The notes: generated by a model from the letters alone, not told the origin. Shown: positions 27,836 to 36,103, counted from the stretch's first letter. The stretch: 64,000 nt of DNA from Conexibacter woesei Iso977N (GCF_000424625.1 NZ_AUKG01000001.1:806001-870000), one strand, 5' to 3'. Numbers and translations: made by a program.

Positions 27836-28600
27836 ATGAAGCTGGAAGGCAAGGTCGCGCTGGTCACCGGAGCGTCGCGAGGCATCGGCCGTGTCATCGC
27901 GACGCGGCTCGCGCAGGAGGGCGCGCTGGTCGCCGTGCACTACGGCGCGCGCCGCGACGCGGCCGACGCCGTCGTCGCGGAGATCACGAAGGCCGGCGGG
28001 AGCGCGTTCGCCCTCGGCCAGCCGCTCGGCGTCGCGGGCGACGTCGACGGGCTCTTCGCCCAGCTCGACGCCGCGCTGGAGCAGCGGACCGGCACGAGCA
28101 AGTTGGACATCTTGGTCAACAACGCCGCGATCGCGCCGCACGTCGGGCTCGACGACACGACGCCCGAGACCTACGACGAGCTGTTCGCCGTCAACACCCG
28201 CGCGCCGTTCTTCATCACCCAGCAGGCCGCGCGGCGGATGACGAGCGGCGGCCGGATCATCACGATCGGCACCGGCGCGACGAAGACCGCGATGCCCAAC
28301 ATCCTCACCTACTCGATGACGAAGGCCGCGATCGACGTCATGACCATGTCCTTGGCCAGGGAGCTTGCGCCGCGCGGGATCACCGTCAACGTCGTCATGC
28401 CCGGGATCGTCGACACCGACATGAACGCCGGCTGGCTGCGCGACAACGACGAGGCCCGCGCCGGCGCCGCGGCGATGTCGCCCTTCGGCCGCCTCGGCGA
28501 GCCCGAGGACGTCGCGGGCGTCGTCGCCTTCACCGCCTCCGACGACGCGCGCTTCGTGACCGGCCAGCTGCTCGACGCAACCGGCGGCGCGACGCTCTAG
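27836..28600 (+). CDS. Short-chain dehydrogenase/reductase
   Basis: A 254-residue classical SDR. The cofactor motif is TGASRGIG at about residues 11-18, NNAA marks the structural strand, and the catalytic Tyr159/Lys163 lie in TYSMTKAA. The basic residue after the glycine motif suggests NADP(H). The C-terminus FVTGQLLDATGGATL is typical of FabG-like enzymes. AGGCAAGG precedes the ATG. The TAG stop lies in the left 18-bp repeat that borders the adjacent cassette. Confidence 0.92.
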   Translation: MKLEGKVALVTGASRGIGRVIATRLAQEGALVAVHYGARRDAADAVVAEITKAGGSAFALGQPLGVAGDVDGLFAQLDAALEQRTGTSKLDILVNNAAIAPHVGLDDTTPETYDELFAVNTRAPFFITQQAARRMTSGGRIITIGTGATKTAMPNILTYSMTKAAIDVMTMSLARELAPRGITVNVVMPGIVDTDMNAGWLRDNDEARAGAAAMSPFGRLGEPEDVAGVVAFTASDDARFVTGQLLDATGGATL

Positions 28601-28614
28601 GCGCCGTAGAAGCC
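28597..28614 (+). repeat. 18-bp direct repeat, left copy
   Basis: CTAGGCGCCGTAGAAGCC, identical to 30198-30215. Its first four bases contain the SDR stop codon. On the minus strand it encodes the peptide end GFYGA-stop that also ends the gene at 30198-30578. It therefore looks like the original 3' end of that gene. Confidence 0.85.
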
Positions 28615-28637
28615 TCTGCGTGGTGCGCTCGCGCGGC

Positions 28638-28814
28638 TCAAGCGCGCTTCAAGCGCGCCGCGCGGCTGGCCGCCTCGCGCGCCAGGCGGCGCGCGTCTTC
28701 GGCCCCGCTGATCGTGCGGCCGACGCCCTGGCCCTCGGCCGACCGGATCTGAACGGCGTTCCGCACACTGCGAGACCGGACCTCGGTTTCCCGCTTGGTG
28801 GTGTCCCGGTTCAT
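28638..28814 (-). CDS. Small basic hypothetical protein
   Basis: A 58-residue open frame starting ATG 28814 with GGAG five bases upstream. It begins MNRDTTKRETEVRSRSV and ends in a helix with EDARRLAREAASRAARLKRA-like arginine spacing. It lies 46 bp downstream of the 424-residue membrane protein on the same strand and inside the same repeat-bounded cassette, so it is probably its operon partner. Not recognised; the net positive charge suggests a nucleic-acid or acidic-protein partner. Confidence 0.55.
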   Translation of the reverse strand: MNRDTTKRETEVRSRSVRNAVQIRSAEGQGVGRTISGAEDARRLAREAASRAARLKRA

Positions 28815-28860
28815 CACGACTCCAATCTAGCTCGTCTGGTGGTCGATGTCATCTGGCCGG

Positions 28861-30135
28861 TCACAAGCGTTGGGGTGACATGAGCGCACCGAACAGGCCG
28901 GCGGTGGCCACTGAGCTGACGATCGCCGAGCCCAGCCAGACGACGTCCCCGCCGCTGCCCCCGACACCGGCCAGCGACGATGCAGCGGCGAGGCAGCAAC
29001 CGAGCGACAGGACCGCGAGCGCTCGGACCCAGAAGAACATGTTGGTCAGCAGCCGATGCTCACCCGGCCGGACGACGGCCGCGGTGAGCAGCGTAGGACC
29101 GAGCAGTAGGACACCGGCGGTGATCTGGTTGTGTTGTGGATCGCTTGCGGTGTCGAGGACGGCGTACAGCAACCACAGCAACGTGGTGCACAAGGCGCTG
29201 GCGAACACCGCCGCGCGCAGGTTGCCCTGGGCGCGCATGCGCAGGTACAGGTAGGCCTTGGCCGTCAGATCTCGTGGAACCTGGGACACATAGAGGTGCG
29301 AGCGGCTGCTCTTCGGGAAGTCGAAGTCACCCCGCGCATCGGCGAGCGACGGCTCCGGGCCGTCGAACGTGAGCCACGCGGCGTCCAGCTGCATGTCCGT
29401 GGGAGCCATGACTTCGAGGTGGTAGCTGTCGGCCAGCTTCGCCTGCGGTGCCTCGATCGACAGGACCTTCCAGCGCCAGGCGAGGAAGTGGCGGGTGTCC
29501 TCACCGAACGGCTCTTCGTAGGAGAGCTTGAAGATCTGCCGCTTGCCAGGCGCGGGGTCGGCCACGGCGCAGACGACGAAGTCCGCGACGAGCGCTTCGC
29601 CGAGCTCGAGGAACCCTTGCCGGTTGACGAGCTCGCTCCACGCTGCTTGGTCCGGGTTGCGGCTGTCCTCAGCGTGCCTGCTCCACGCGGCGAACGCTGC
29701 GCGCGCATGAGGTTCCGGGCCTTCGGCGACGACATGAAGCGGCTCGCGCATCTCAACAGGCAGCCTCGTCTGGAGGATCGCCTCGGCCTGCGAGATCAGG
29801 ACGTTCGTCGCCAGCGCGCCGTTGTCGCGACGTGACAACATCGGCACCGGCATGCCGTCGGCCGCGCGCAGATCGAACGCGCGAAGTCGCTCCTTCTTCA
29901 GGAAGGTCAGTGGCACGAAGCTGTCGTCGCCGACACACAGCCCCTCGGCGACGTCGATGTCGTCGATGGACCTCGGGACGGTGAGATCGATGCTCACCCG
30001 CCGTCGGACCGAGACGTCGTCCAAGATCTCCGCCTGTTCCACTCGTCGGTGAACCCAGGTCCGCATGTCGGCCAGCAGCGACGCGACGGTGGCGGCGGTG
30101 ATGTACTCGCCATCGCTGAGCAGGGACTCCGACAC
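28861..30135 (-). CDS. Hypothetical protein, soluble N-terminus plus C-terminal TM bundle
   Basis: A 424-residue protein of unknown family. Residues 1 to about 305 are soluble, with acidic and aromatic segments (HFLAWRWKVLSIEAP, DLTAKAYLYLRMRAQGN near the end). The last 120 residues hold four hydrophobic segments: AAVFASALCTTLLWLLYAVL, AGVLLLGPTLLTAAVV, ALAVLSLGCCLAAASSLA and DVVWLGSAIVSSVATAGLFG. GTG 30135 follows TACCGT by six bases (leaderless). Codon use and GC content are milder than neighbours, in line with transfer. No signal peptide; the large domain is probably cytosolic. Confidence 0.7.
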   Translation of the reverse strand: MSESLLSDGEYITAATVASLLADMRTWVHRRVEQAEILDDVSVRRRVSIDLTVPRSIDDIDVAEGLCVGDDSFVPLTFLKKERLRAFDLRAADGMPVPMLSRRDNGALATNVLISQAEAILQTRLPVEMREPLHVVAEGPEPHARAAFAAWSRHAEDSRNPDQAAWSELVNRQGFLELGEALVADFVVCAVADPAPGKRQIFKLSYEEPFGEDTRHFLAWRWKVLSIEAPQAKLADSYHLEVMAPTDMQLDAAWLTFDGPEPSLADARGDFDFPKSSRSHLYVSQVPRDLTAKAYLYLRMRAQGNLRAAVFASALCTTLLWLLYAVLDTASDPQHNQITAGVLLLGPTLLTAAVVRPGEHRLLTNMFFWVRALAVLSLGCCLAAASSLAGVGGSGGDVVWLGSAIVSSVATAGLFGALMSPQRL

Positions 30136-30197
30136 GCGGCAACGGTATGGCGCGCGCCGGATGTCATGGAGACGGTCGCGGCTGCGATCGGTCGGCG

Positions 30198-30215
30198 CTA
30201 GGCGCCGTAGAAGCC
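30198..30215 (+). repeat. 18-bp direct repeat, right copy
   Basis: CTAGGCGCCGTAGAAGCC, identical to 28597-28614. On the minus strand it is the last five codons and stop (GFYGA, TAG) of the gene at 30198-30578. Confidence 0.85.
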
Positions 30216-30578
30216 CAGGGTGACGCGTGCCACGCGGCCGGAGCGCAGCGTGAACGTCGTCACCCGCCGCCCGGCGCGCGCGGTCCCCACGACGCAGGCC
30301 GACGCGCTGCAGCGCACCCCCGGCACGCCGCGCCGGACGGCGGCGGCCGACGACCCCACGCGGACGCCGGTCGCCGTCTTCTGGCGCCTGTCGGTCGTCG
30401 TCACGCGGAAGGCGGTCCCGTCCTCGGTGAGCGACAAGTACACCTTGGTCCTGCCGTAGTCCATGCGCCGGGCGTCGCCGATGACCCGCAGCGAGCGCGG
30501 CGCGCCCAGGACGTGCTGCACGCCCGCGCGGCTCATCAGCAGGTGCACGCCGGCCAGCTCGGTCTGGGGGACGATCAC
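30198..30578 (-). CDS. Hypothetical protein coupled to uracil-DNA glycosylase
   Basis: A 126-residue protein starting GTG 30578, which overlaps the stop of the upstream glycosylase as GTGA. It has an [19 protein letters not shown] opening and repeated strands ending [16 protein letters not shown], reminiscent of small secreted SmpA-like beta domains seen in actinobacteria, but there is no signal peptide. Two cysteines (C-S-A-S-A-C) lie close together. Its 3' end coincides with the right 18-bp repeat of the adjacent cassette. Function unknown. Confidence 0.6.
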   Translation of the reverse strand: MIVPQTELAGVHLLMSRAGVQHVLGAPRSLRVIGDARRMDYGRTKVYLSLTEDGTAFRVTTTDRRQKTATGVRVGSSAAAVRRGVPGVRCSASACVVGTARAGRRVTTFTLRSGRVARVTLGFYGA

Positions 30579-31279
30579 GACAGGCCGGCGACTTCGCGCG
30601 CCGTCGTGAACACGTCGTCCATCATCGCCTCGGTCAGTACGCCCGTGAACGTGTTCTGCTGCGACGGGTGGTAGGTCCCGAGCAGCGCCCAGCCCGGATC
30701 CTCGAGGTCGTCGTCGTACCAGAGCGCGCCGTGCCCGAACTTCGGCTTCGGCCGCGGCGGCGCGTGGCCCAACGCGATCCGCAGCCGCAGGGCCGCATCC
30801 CACGCGAACGCGCCAAGGCAGACGACAACGCGCACGGCGCTCACGTGCTCCAGCTCCGCCACCGTCCACGGCAGGCACGTGTCGCGCTCCAGCGGCGTCG
30901 GTTTGTTGGCCGGCGGCGCGCAGCGCACGCCCGCGGTGATCCACGCGTCGGTCAGCGCCAGCCCGTCGCCCAGCGCAACGGACGTTGGCTGGTTCGCGAA
31001 CCCCGTCCGGTGCAGCGACGCGAACAGGAAGTCGCCGCTGCGATCGCCCGTGAAGATGCGCCCCGTCCGGTTCGCCCCGTGCGCGGCGGGCGCGAGCCCC
31101 AGGATCAGCACCCGCGCGCGCGGGTCCCCGAACCCCGGGATCGGGCGGCCCCAGTACACGTCGTCCTGGAACGACGCCCTCTTCTCGCGCGCGACCTGCT
31201 CGCGCCACTCGACCAGCCGCGGGCAGCGCCGGCACTGCGTGATGTCCGCCTCCAGCGCGGCGAGGCCCGGGTCGCTCAT
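30575..31279 (-). CDS. udgB: Family 5 uracil-DNA glycosylase (UdgB)
   Basis: A 234-residue Fe-S uracil-DNA glycosylase. The N-terminal [11 protein letters not shown] pair and later cysteines supply cluster ligands; [23 protein letters not shown] is the family 5 active-site block (GLAPAAHG in place of GEAPG of family 4), and a C-terminal [12 protein letters not shown] loop inserts into DNA. ATG 31279 overlaps the stop of the upstream TetR gene (ATGA), so repair enzyme and regulator are co-translated. Confidence 0.93.
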   Translation of the reverse strand: MSDPGLAALEADITQCRRCPRLVEWREQVAREKRASFQDDVYWGRPIPGFGDPRARVLILGLAPAAHGANRTGRIFTGDRSGDFLFASLHRTGFANQPTSVALGDGLALTDAWITAGVRCAPPANKPTPLERDTCLPWTVAELEHVSAVRVVVCLGAFAWDAALRLRIALGHAPPRPKPKFGHGALWYDDDLEDPGWALLGTYHPSQQNTFTGVLTEAMMDDVFTTAREVAGLS

Positions 31280-31929
31280 CCCTGCTGCAAGATGCCCAAC
31301 ATCAGCCGGTCGATCACGGGCTCCAGCTCCCGGATGTCCGCGGGCTTGCTGGTGCGCAGCTGGCGCGAGGCGAGCTCGACGATCGCGCCGACGCACGCGA
31401 ACGCGTCGTCGCGCGAGGCGAAGCGCGGCGCGCCGTACTTCGGCGCGGTCACCTCGTTGTCGTGGTAGATCGCGTCGGCGAACGCCTCCAGGATCGCGTC
31501 GCGCCGCTCGGTCGCGCGCGGGCCCGCGCCGATGATCTCGACCAGCAGCGTCTGCGCCGCGTCCGGCCAGTCGGCGAGCGTGCGCAGGAACGCGCGCGTG
31601 CCCGCGGCGAGGTGCTCCGGGTAGTTGTCGAACGTCTCGTCAGCGGCGAGCGCCATCTGGCGCATGCACTCGGTGGCGGCCTCGTCGAACAGCGCGAGGA
31701 TCGCCTCCTCCTTGTTCGCGAAGTGCTCGTAGAACGTCGCCTTCGACATCCCGGCCTCGCGCGAGATCGCCTCGGCGGTCGCATCGGCGAAGCCGCGCTT
31801 GGCGAAGACCGTGGCCGCGGCCTCGAACAGGCGGCGGCGCTGGACGGTCAGGCGGACCTCCAGCGGCGGGGCGTGGCGACCGCGGGGAACGACGGTGGGG
31901 ACGGTGCGTGGGGCGTCGGAGTCGGCCAT
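31276..31929 (-). CDS. TetR-family regulator
   Basis: A 217-residue regulator. After a proline-rich leader the HTH lies at about residues 28-75 ([48 protein letters not shown]). The C-terminal domain is long and helical without a recognisable ligand signature. It is the first gene of the tetR-udgB-hypothetical operon with ATGA and GTGA overlaps. Regulation of a DNA glycosylase by a TetR protein is uncommon; the target could be elsewhere. Confidence 0.88.
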   Translation of the reverse strand: MADSDAPRTVPTVVPRGRHAPPLEVRLTVQRRRLFEAAATVFAKRGFADATAEAISREAGMSKATFYEHFANKEEAILALFDEAATECMRQMALAADETFDNYPEHLAAGTRAFLRTLADWPDAAQTLLVEIIGAGPRATERRDAILEAFADAIYHDNEVTAPKYGAPRFASRDDAFACVGAIVELASRQLRTSKPADIRELEPVIDRLMLGILQQG

Positions 31930-31977
31930 TGCGTCGCTAGATCCTAGGCGGCAGGCCAGGAGGTAGGCTCCAGCACG

Positions 31978-32409
31978 ATGGCCGCGACCACCCGAATTGC
32001 CGCGCTGCTGTGCGCGAGCGCCCTGACGCTGAGCGCCTGCGGCAGCACCGACAAGGACTCCGCCTCGGACTTCAAGGGCGACCAGAAGGCGGTGGCCCAA
32101 GCCGTCGAGGACCTGCAGTCGGCGTCCAGGAAGGGCGACGAGACCAAGATCTGCACCGACCTCCTGGCGCCCGCGCTGCTGACGAAGATCAAGGCCGCCC
32201 AGAAGGGCGGCTGCGAGCCGGCGCTGAAGACCGCGCTCAGGGACGTCGACAGCTACGAGCTGACCGTCAAGAAGGTCGCGATCGACGGCACCAACGCCAC
32301 CGCGACGGTCACGTCCGACGTCGGCAAGAACGACGACCGGACCGACACGCTGACGCTCGTCAAGGTCGGCAACGCCTGGAAGATCTCCGAGCTCGGCTCG
32401 GCGTCCTAG
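31978..32409 (+). CDS. Lipoprotein with NTF2-like (DUF4878-type) domain
   Basis: A 143-residue exported protein. The signal peptide ends in the lipobox LSAC with Cys21 as the acylated residue. The mature part is a small alpha+beta domain with KAVAQAVEDLQSASRKGDETKICTD at its start, typical of NTF2-like proteins that begin with a cone of helices, and a final strand pair TLTLVKVGNAWKISEL. TAGGCT eight bases before the ATG suggests a nearly leaderless transcript. Anchored to the outer face of the membrane; role unknown. Confidence 0.78.
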   Translation: MAATTRIAALLCASALTLSACGSTDKDSASDFKGDQKAVAQAVEDLQSASRKGDETKICTDLLAPALLTKIKAAQKGGCEPALKTALRDVDSYELTVKKVAIDGTNATATVTSDVGKNDDRTDTLTLVKVGNAWKISELGSAS

Positions 32410-32437
32410 CGGCGGGCGGCCCGCCAGAAGACCGCGC

Positions 32438-32467
32438 TTGCTGCCATTTGGGCAAGCCGGGTAGCCT
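32438..32467 (+). promoter_or_regulatory. Promoter before the 58-codon frame at 32475
   Basis: TTGCTG (32438-32443), an 18-base spacer, and TAGCCT (32462-32467), seven bases before ATG 32475: the leaderless layout seen for several genes here. The spacer also holds half of CTTGC-N10-GCAAG. Confidence 0.45.
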
Positions 32468-32474
32468 CGGAAGC

Positions 32475-32651
32475 ATGCCGCTCGACCTCCCCCTCAGCGC
32501 GTTGCGGAACCACACGAAGGACCGGATCCTGGACGTGGATGCGTTCGTCGACCAGGTGCTGGACCCGGGTGCGACGCCGGACACGAAGCCGGCGCCGCGG
32601 GATCCCGCCGCAGAGGGCGAGGGCGGGGCTCAGCCCAGCGAGCGGCCGTAG
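32475..32651 (+). CDS. Small hypothetical protein (58 residues)
   Basis: A 58-codon frame, MPLDLPLSALRNHTKDRIL at the start and a proline/acid-rich disordered end. GC at third codon positions is high and a leaderless promoter pattern lies upstream, both supporting expression. It overlaps the 3' end of the convergent rmlB by 22 bp. No family recognised. Confidence 0.42.
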   Translation: MPLDLPLSALRNHTKDRILDVDAFVDQVLDPGATPDTKPAPRDPAAEGEGGAQPSERP

Positions 32652-33628
32652 TGGCGCTCGTAGTACTCGCGGAACTCGCCTGAGCGGATCGGCTCCCACC
32701 ACCAGGCGTTGTCGCGGTACCACGCGACGGTCTTCTCCAGGCCCTGCTCGAAGCGCACCTGCGCCGACCAGCCCAGCGCGCGGGACTTCTCGGAGCCCAG
32801 CGAGTAGCGGCGGTCGTGGCCGGGGCGGTCGGTGACGTACTCGATCAAGGACTCGTCCTTGCCCGTGTGCTGCAGGATGCCCTTGACCACCTCGATGTTG
32901 GTGGACTCGTCCGGGCCGCCGACGTTGTAGACCTCGCCCGGTGCGCCGTGGGTCAGGATGTGCGAGATCCCGCGGCCGAAGTCCTCCACGTAGAGCCAGT
33001 TGCGCACGTTGAGCCCGTCGCCGTAGACCGGCAGCCTGTCGTCGTGCAGCGCGTTGAGCACCATCAACGGGATCAGCTTCTCGGGGTACTGGTAGGGCCC
33101 GTAGTTGTTGGAGCCGCGGGCGATCACGGTCTCCAGCCCGTAGGTGTGGAAGTAGGACTGCACGAGCAGGTCGCCGCCGGCCTTCGACGCGCTGTACGGC
33201 GACGACGGGACGATCGGCGACTCCTCCGTGAACGAGCCGACCTCGATCGACCCGTACACCTCGTCGGTCGAGATCTGCACGTAGCGCCTGACGCCGCGCT
33301 CGCGCGCCGCTTCGAGCAGGACGAGCGAACCCCGGACGTTGGTCTCGACGAACGCGTCGGGGCCGGAGATCGACCGGTCGACGTGCGTCTCGGCCGCGAA
33401 GTTGACGATCGCGTCGACGCCGTCGCCGATCGCCTCGGCGACCTTCTCGGGGTCCTGGATCGCGCCGTGCACGAGCGTGACCGCGTCGCCGAGGTCCTGC
33501 AGGTTCTCCGGGCGCCCGGCGTAGGTCAGGGCGTCGAGGACGACAACTTGGTCGTCGAAGTCGTTGACGCGCTGGCGGACGAAGTTCGAGCCGATGAACC
33601 CGGCCCCACCGCAGACGAGCAGCTTCAC
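32630..33628 (-). CDS. rmlB: dTDP-glucose 4,6-dehydratase
   Basis: A 332-residue extended SDR that converts dTDP-glucose to dTDP-4-keto-6-deoxyglucose. NAD motif GGAGFIGSNFVRQ at the N-terminus, the dehydratase marker STDEVYGS, and catalytic YSASKAGG are present, plus RGSNNYGPYQYPEKLIPL, a strong RmlB block. GTG 33628 overlaps the rmlD stop (GTGA). Last gene of the rmlA-rmlD-rmlB operon for dTDP-L-rhamnose. Confidence 0.96.
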   Translation of the reverse strand: MKLLVCGGAGFIGSNFVRQRVNDFDDQVVVLDALTYAGRPENLQDLGDAVTLVHGAIQDPEKVAEAIGDGVDAIVNFAAETHVDRSISGPDAFVETNVRGSLVLLEAARERGVRRYVQISTDEVYGSIEVGSFTEESPIVPSSPYSASKAGGDLLVQSYFHTYGLETVIARGSNNYGPYQYPEKLIPLMVLNALHDDRLPVYGDGLNVRNWLYVEDFGRGISHILTHGAPGEVYNVGGPDESTNIEVVKGILQHTGKDESLIEYVTDRPGHDRRYSLGSEKSRALGWSAQVRFEQGLEKTVAWYRDNAWWWEPIRSGEFREYYERHYGRSLG

Positions 33629-34470
33629 GATGCGTTTCCTCTCTCGGTCAAGTACTGGGCGACGCCGTCCTGCCACGGCGGCAGCCGCGGGGTCTCGTCG
33701 CGCTCGGAGGCCAGGACGCTCCAGCCCGGTCGCGGGGCGGGGCGCACGAAGGCGGTCGAGTCGGTCTCGTTGACCGGGATCGTGACCCCCGCCAACTTGT
33801 AGGCCTCGACGGTCAGGTCGTGCCAGGTGCACTGGCCGCCGCCCGCAGTGTGGAAGATCCCGGTCACGTCCAGCGCCGCCAGGTCCAGCAGCGCGGGGGA
33901 CAGGTGGCCGGCGAACGTCGGCGAGCCGGTCTGGTCGGTGACGACCGCGACCTCGTCGCGCGTCTCGGCCGCGGCCAACATGGTGTTGACGAAGTTCGGG
34001 CCGCCGACGCCGAACAGCCACGCGGTGCGGGCGATCGCGTGGTTGTCGTTGTGGCCGATCACGGCGACCTCGCCCGCGAGCTTCGTGCGCCCGTAGGCGC
34101 CGAGCGGGCCGGTCGGGTCGCTCTCGACGTACGGGCGCCCGCGCAGGGTGCCGTCGAACACGTAGTCGGTCGAGACCGCGACGATCCGCGCGCCGACCGT
34201 GGCGGCGCCCGCCGCGACGTTGGCCGACGCGTCGGCGTTGACGCGCAGCGCGGCGTCCTCGTCGTCCTCGGCCTTGTCGACCGCCGTGTAGGCCGCGCAG
34301 TGGATGACCGCGTCGGGCGACTCGCCGGCGATCAGGTCGATCGCGACCTCGGCGTCGGTGAGGTCGCCGTCGGGCAGGTCGACGCCGACGGCGTCCCACC
34401 CGCGCGCGCGGGCATCTTCGACGACCCGGTGGCCGAGCATCCCGGCCGCGCCTGTCACCAGGATCCGCAA
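33625..34470 (-). CDS. rmlD: dTDP-4-dehydrorhamnose reductase
   Basis: A 281-residue NAD(P)H-dependent reductase for the last step of dTDP-L-rhamnose synthesis. It opens ILVTGAAGMLGHRVVEDARA and contains STDYVFDGTLRGRPYVESD and the catalytic YGRTKLAGE. The start codon is TTG 34470, three bases after the rmlA stop, so translation is coupled. No rmlC lies in the operon, so the 3,5-epimerase is encoded elsewhere or this enzyme works with a remote RmlC. Confidence 0.93.
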   Translation of the reverse strand: MRILVTGAAGMLGHRVVEDARARGWDAVGVDLPDGDLTDAEVAIDLIAGESPDAVIHCAAYTAVDKAEDDEDAALRVNADASANVAAGAATVGARIVAVSTDYVFDGTLRGRPYVESDPTGPLGAYGRTKLAGEVAVIGHNDNHAIARTAWLFGVGGPNFVNTMLAAAETRDEVAVVTDQTGSPTFAGHLSPALLDLAALDVTGIFHTAGGGQCTWHDLTVEAYKLAGVTIPVNETDSTAFVRPAPRPGWSVLASERDETPRLPPWQDGVAQYLTERGNAS

Positions 34471-34473
34471 GGC

Positions 34474-35550
34474 CTACAGGATCCCGATGTCGGAGTTGTC
34501 GCCCACCATGAACCTGTAGGCCTTGGGCTGCCCGACGCTGCGCGCGATGTGCACGTTGCGCCCCAGCAGCGACGCCTCCATGCGCCCGTCCAGGCCGCGC
34601 ACGGACGAGCCCGCCAGCAGGATCGAGTGCTCGACCTCGGCGCGCTCGACCGCGCAGTCCTCGCCGATCGCGGTGTACGGCCCGATGTAGCAGTCGGTCA
34701 GCGTCGCGCCCTTGCCGATGATCGCCGGGCCGCGGACGGTGGCGCGCGTCAGCGTCGCGCCCCCCTCGATGACCACGCGGCCCTCGACCGCCGACTCGGA
34801 GTCCAGGGAGCCTTCGACCCGCGACTCCATGCGGTCGAGGATCAGGCGGTTGGCCTCCAACATGTCGTCCAACCGGCCGGTGTCCTTCCACCAGCCCTGG
34901 ACGATGTGGGGCTCCACGCGCTTGTCGTTGTCCACCAGGTACTGGATCGCGTCGGTGATCTCCAGCTCCCCGCGCGGGCTGGGCTCGATCGCCCGCGCCG
35001 CGTCGTGGATCAAGGGCATGAACATGTAGACGCCGACGAGCGCGAGGTTCGTCTTGGGCTCCGGCGGCTTCTCGGCCAGCGCGACGACGCGCTCGCCGTC
35101 CAGCTCGGCGACGCCGAAGTGCTCGGGGTCCGGGACCGGCGTCAGGAGGATCAGCGCGTCCGGCTCGCCCTGCTTGAACTTCGCGACGAGGTCGTCGATC
35201 CCGCCCTGCAGCAGGTTGTCGCCCAGGTACATGACGAACGGCGAGTCGCCCAGGAACGGCTCGGCGGTCAGGACCGCGTGGGCCAGGCCCGCGGGCTCGT
35301 CCTGCAAGATGTAGGTGATCTTGACGCCGAACTGCGAGCCGTCGCCGGCGACCTCCTTGATCTCCTCACCGGTCTCGGGCGCGATGATGATCCCGATCTC
35401 GGAGATCCCGGCCTGGGCCATCGCGTCGATGCCGTAGAAGAGCACCGGCCGGTTGGCGACCGGCACGAGCTGCTTGGCGGAGGTGTGGGTGATCGGGCGC
35501 AGGCGCGTGCCCTTGCCCCCTGACAGGATCAGACCCTTGAGCGGCTTCAT
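34474..35550 (-). CDS. rmlA: Glucose-1-phosphate thymidylyltransferase, long form
   Basis: A 358-residue nucleotidyltransferase that makes dTDP-glucose. N-terminal GLILSGGKGTRLRPITHTSAKQ is the nucleotide-binding signature; HFGVAELDGERVVALAEKP follows. Residues about 250-350 form a left-handed beta-helix (GPAIIGKGATLTDCYIGPY), the extra domain of the long, archaeal/actinobacterial type absent from the 290-residue E. coli RmlA. ATG 35550 is only three bases after the upstream oxidoreductase stop. Confidence 0.94.
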   Translation of the reverse strand: MKPLKGLILSGGKGTRLRPITHTSAKQLVPVANRPVLFYGIDAMAQAGISEIGIIIAPETGEEIKEVAGDGSQFGVKITYILQDEPAGLAHAVLTAEPFLGDSPFVMYLGDNLLQGGIDDLVAKFKQGEPDALILLTPVPDPEHFGVAELDGERVVALAEKPPEPKTNLALVGVYMFMPLIHDAARAIEPSPRGELEITDAIQYLVDNDKRVEPHIVQGWWKDTGRLDDMLEANRLILDRMESRVEGSLDSESAVEGRVVIEGGATLTRATVRGPAIIGKGATLTDCYIGPYTAIGEDCAVERAEVEHSILLAGSSVRGLDGRMEASLLGRNVHIARSVGQPKAYRFMVGDNSDIGIL

Positions 35551-35553
35551 GAG

Positions 35554-36030
35554 TTAGTAGACGTTCCCCAGCTTGCGGTGGTCCCAGGTGGCGCGGCGGC
35601 GCTCGACGAACTCGAACCCCACGCGCTTAACGGCCTGGGAGCGGACCATGTTGCGGACGTCGTCGGAGACGTCGCCGGACGGGTCGCCGCCGTAGCGGCC
35701 GAAGATGTCGAGGCCGAGCTGCGTGACGAGGTCGGTGTCGCGGTGGATCGTCACCTCGGTCTCCAGCATCACCCCGCGGAGCAGGTGATACTGGTCGCGC
35801 CCTGCCTCGACCTGCACGGTCGCCCGCGGGTCGCGCTCGAGGTTCCTGGTCTTCTGGGACTTCGCGAACGTCCACGCCCACAGGCGCCCGTCGCGCACCA
35901 CGTACCAGAGCGGCATCAGGTGCGGGAACCCGTTCGGGCCGAACGTGGCGCAGGTCATGACGCGCTCCTCGTCGAGGAACGCGAGGACCTCCGCGTCGTC
36001 CATCGTGATCTTGCTGCGACGGCTGCTCAC
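35554..36030 (-). CDS. PNPOx-like flavin/F420 oxidoreductase
   Basis: A 158-residue split-barrel protein of the pyridoxamine-phosphate-oxidase-like clan. FLDEERVMTCATFGPNGFPHLMPLWYVV is the typical first half, followed by KSQKTRNLERDPRATVQVEAG. In actinobacteria such proteins bind FMN, F420 or heme; the short length suggests F420 or FMN but cofactor residues do not decide. GTG 36030. First in line before rmlA with a 3-bp gap, so it may be carried on the rml transcript by position only. Confidence 0.8.
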   Translation of the reverse strand: MSSRRSKITMDDAEVLAFLDEERVMTCATFGPNGFPHLMPLWYVVRDGRLWAWTFAKSQKTRNLERDPRATVQVEAGRDQYHLLRGVMLETEVTIHRDTDLVTQLGLDIFGRYGGDPSGDVSDDVRNMVRSQAVKRVGFEFVERRRATWDHRKLGNVY

Positions 36031-36044
36031 CGGCGCAGGAGGCT

Positions 36045-36061
36045 AACGAGCCTGGCTCGTT
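36045..36061. terminator. Short inverted repeat downstream of pafBC
   Basis: AACGAGCC-T-GGCTCGTT, effectively a 6-bp stem with a 5-base loop, in the 73-bp gap between the pafBC stop and the next start. No T-tract follows; termination is only suggested by position. Confidence 0.3.
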
Positions 36062-36103
36062 CGGGCCTAGACGGTCGTATGGCGCTGGTGCCGCGCGGGG
36101 CGA

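Larger units (their letters stand above)
28615..30197. mobile_element. Putative inserted cassette between 18-bp direct repeats
   Basis: About 1.58 kb holding two minus-strand genes (58 and 424 residues) bounded by identical 18-bp direct repeats. One repeat abuts the SDR stop; the other is the 3' end of a chromosomal gene. Base composition is lower than in flanks (36 of 60 bases are G or C at 29101-29160). No recombinase is encoded, so mobilisation, if real, was in trans or ancient. The mobile nature is inference. Confidence 0.5.

Noticed and set aside
32433-32452. CTTGC-N10-GCAAG as an operator
   Set aside because: Arms of five bases at this GC content occur by chance; kept only as part of the promoter note.
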